Shown one piece after another: positions 5,979-6,656 of a stretch of 6,656 nucleotides of DNA. The notes under the pieces were generated by a model. The model saw only the letters and a list, made by a program, of their open reading frames with translations, did no database searches and was not told the origin of the DNA. Position 1 is the stretch's first letter, and the number at the start of each line of letters is the position of its first letter. The translations under genes were made by a program, and so were the position numbers. This DNA is from an uncultured Ardenticatenia bacterium (GTDB lineage: Bacteria > Chloroflexota > Anaerolineae > Promineifilales > Promineifilaceae), in contig CALLZA010000027.1 of NCBI GenBank assembly GCA_937858165.1, forward strand, positions 1 to 6,656. Reading direction: 5' to 3'.

Positions 5979-6185
5979 CGAGCGGGGGAGGCCAGCCTGT
6001 CGAATAATTGATAGCAGTGTACCTTGCCGGATTTCTTTGTGATCGGGCACGGGCACAGTAATTGTGGTGTCAGCCGTTCGCTTCTGCATAACGATGTGGC
6101 TCCCCCGTTGCCGCACCCTCATAAAACCGTGGTCAGCGAGGATGTCACAGACCTCTCGACCGGAAAACACGCGCAGCTTACCCAA
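5967..6185 (-). CDS. hicA: HicA-family type II toxin (mRNA interferase)
   Basis: Predicted ribosome-independent mRNA endonuclease toxin of the HicA/YcfA family, neutralised by the HicB product next to it. 72 residues, a normal family length. The dsRBD-like pattern is clear: SGREVCDILADHGFMRVRQ (8-26), catalytic-position His30 in GSHIVM, then VPVPDHKEIRQGTLLSIIRQ (44-63). It starts at TTG 6185. This is supported by AGGAG (6196-6192) six bases upstream and by an in-frame TAG at 6197-6195 that excludes any longer form. The start overlaps the end of hicB by 8 nt. The rare start codon together with the overlap fits low, antitoxin-coupled synthesis of the toxin. Base composition is visibly less GC-rich than yjbQ, suggesting transfer. 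Confidence 0.9.
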   Translation of the reverse strand: MGKLRVFSGREVCDILADHGFMRVRQRGSHIVMQKRTADTTITVPVPDHKEIRQGTLLSIIRQAGLPRSLFE

Positions 6186-6405
6186 CGAGTACTCCTACCT
6201 GAGTGACGAACACCTCATTGTCGAGTCTGCTCTCGATCTCCGACGGATCAGCCGTCTCTAAGAGTAGCTCGATCGCTTCCACTCGATTATCGCGCGCCTC
6301 TTCGACCGTTCCACCCTGACTGGCAACATCGAGTTCTGGGCAAGTGGCGACATACCCATCATCCTCGCGCTCGATAATTGCGGTGAATTGTTGTCGTCGC
6401 TTCAT
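6178..6405 (-). CDS. hicB: HicB-family antitoxin
   Basis: Predicted antitoxin partner of HicA. 75 residues with the partial RNase-H-like HicB fold: FTAIIEREDDGYVATCPELD (7-26), ASQGGTVEEARDN (28-40), VEAIELLLE (42-50). The usual 'NxxEAIELF' core is slightly changed (DNRVEAIELL). No C-terminal ribbon-helix-helix or helix-turn-helix DNA-binding domain is visible; the chain ends EVFVTQVGVLVG, typical of short HicB forms paired with downstream HicA. The ATG at 6405 is preceded by GAGAGGAAAG at 6420-6411. It is first in the putative hicB-hicA-yjbQ unit, with a candidate promoter and dyad upstream. Confidence 0.9.
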   Translation of the reverse strand: MKRRQQFTAIIEREDDGYVATCPELDVASQGGTVEEARDNRVEAIELLLETADPSEIESRLDNEVFVTQVGVLVG

Positions 6406-6422
6406 CGCATCTTTCCTCTCAG

Positions 6423-6442
6423 GCTGATGTGCTTACGTCAGC
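6423..6442. promoter_or_regulatory. Dyad (operator candidate) upstream of hicB
   Basis: GCTGATGTGCTTACGTCAGC is symmetric at 7 of 10 base pairs (GCTGAnGT-N4-ACnTCAGC). It lies between the candidate -10 box and the hicB Shine-Dalgarno, at the predicted transcription start, a position suited to repression. Because the short HicB lacks an evident DNA-binding domain, the binder is unknown. Confidence 0.45.
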
Positions 6443-6448
6443 GCCGCG

Positions 6449-6477
6449 ATTGTAAACGGCATCAGGCAGATCACCAA
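6449..6477 (-). promoter_or_regulatory. Candidate hicBA promoter
   Basis: On the - strand TTGGTG (6477-6472) and TACAAT (6454-6449) are separated by exactly 17 bp. The -10 matches 5 of 6 bases, the -35 only 3 of 6. Predicted start near 6442, leaving a leader of about 37 bases before the hicB ATG. Confidence 0.4.
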
Positions 6478-6491
6478 GGGCACTCTCCTTT

Positions 6492-6518
6492 GTAGGGACG
6501 GTTACCAACCCGCCCTAC
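6492..6518. repeat. Short inverted repeat, GTAGGG...CCCTAC type
   Basis: GTAGGGACGGTT (6492-6503) and AACCCGCCCTAC (6507-6518) pair with mismatches at two positions around a 3-base loop. It looks like a dispersed REP-like intergenic element (GTAGGGGCGGGTT-type repeats are frequent in Chloroflexota as I recall). The rest of 6406-6538 is non-coding except for the hicB control signals listed. Confidence 0.5.
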
Positions 6519-6538
6519 GCCGTCGCCTTGCCCAAGAT

Positions 6539-6604
6539 CTGTCTCTTATACACATCTCCGAGCCCACGCGACCGTACTAGATATCGTATGCCGTCTTCTG
6601 CTTG
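6539..6604 (+). other. Tn5 mosaic end + Nextera read-2 + i7 index + Illumina P7
   Basis: Positions 6539-6557 match CTGTCTCTTATACACATCT exactly. Positions 6558-6572 match the Nextera read-2 sequence with one substitution (CACGCGAC for CACGAGAC). Positions 6573-6580 (CGTACTAG) match i7 index 702. Positions 6581-6604 match P7 with one substitution (ATATCG for ATCTCG). Genomic insert ends at 6538. Confidence 0.99.
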
Positions 6605-6656
6605 AAACAAAAATCCAAACGGACATACCAGTCTACCACACCTGTACGCACAATAA
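6605..6656. other. Technical 3' tail outside the P7 adapter
   Basis: AC-rich sequence beyond a complete P7 end. Its position rules out genomic DNA contiguous with the insert. No gene is seen, and I do not recognise the sequence. Confidence 0.75.

Noticed and set aside
6024..6261. Two short + strand frames opposite hicA/hicB
   Set aside because: Antisense to recognisable toxin and antitoxin genes, with no family resemblance.
163..6538. CRISPR array, tRNA, rRNA, riboswitch or transposase
   Set aside because: None seen on either strand; the Tn5 ends at the edges are library reagents, not a genomic transposon.
6605..6656. 3' tail as the reverse complement of the 5' tail
   Set aside because: Only scattered short matches (for example GCGTAC and T-rich runs); the similarity is too weak to claim a shared sequence.

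Overview
The window is not a continuous piece of chromosome. It is one Tn5 (Nextera-style) library fragment with adapters still attached. Positions 93-162 are an Illumina P5 end, an 8-base index, the Nextera read-1 sequence and the 19-bp Tn5 mosaic end. Positions 6539-6604 are the opposite mosaic end, read-2 sequence, index and P7 end. The outermost 1-92 and 6605-6656 are low-complexity tails that look technical. Only 163-6538 (about 6.4 kb) is cellular DNA. It is bacterial, strongly GC-rich and densely coding. GC-rich Chloroflexota (Anaerolineae/Ardenticatenia-like) is my best guess. This rests on the intergenic repeats (tandem GAATTAC-like heptamers, CGCAAAGG inverted repeats, a GTAGGG...CCCTAC hairpin) and on the hicB-hicA pair, as I remember them from such genomes. 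It is inference, not proof.

Layout. On the + strand lies an operon for a polar amino-acid ABC importer of the Aap/Bzt (general L-amino acid) type: permease aapQ (5' end cut off by the adapter), permease aapM (one base after aapQ) and ATPase aapP. The solute-binding protein is not in the window and could lie upstream of the cut. On the - strand, convergent with aapP, is a class I/II PLP aminotransferase related to aspartate aminotransferase. A large imperfect inverted repeat separates the two. Further right, also on the - strand, transcription would run hicB antitoxin, hicA toxin, yjbQ (UPF0047). hicB and hicA overlap by 8 nt, and yjbQ follows hicA after 26 bp.

How the genes fit together. AapQ and AapM would form the membrane channel and an AapP dimer would power uptake of amino acids, probably including Glu/Asp. 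The aminotransferase could use such substrates. The hicBA cassette is less GC-rich than its neighbours and looks acquired. yjbQ is an ordinary housekeeping-type gene that may be read through from hicA.

Most interesting points: (1) AapQ carries, inside an extracytoplasmic loop, about 125 residues that resemble lobe 2 of its own family's solute-binding protein (AapJ), including two matching cysteines; (2) AapM has an N-terminal two-helix extension and an extra two-helix insert inside its permease domain; (3) AapP starts with a His/Asp-rich tail; (4) the aminotransferase has a promoter so close to its ATG that a leaderless mRNA is predicted; (5) a dyad sits at the predicted hicBA transcription start, and a hairpin spans the hicA stop and the yjbQ ribosome-binding site.
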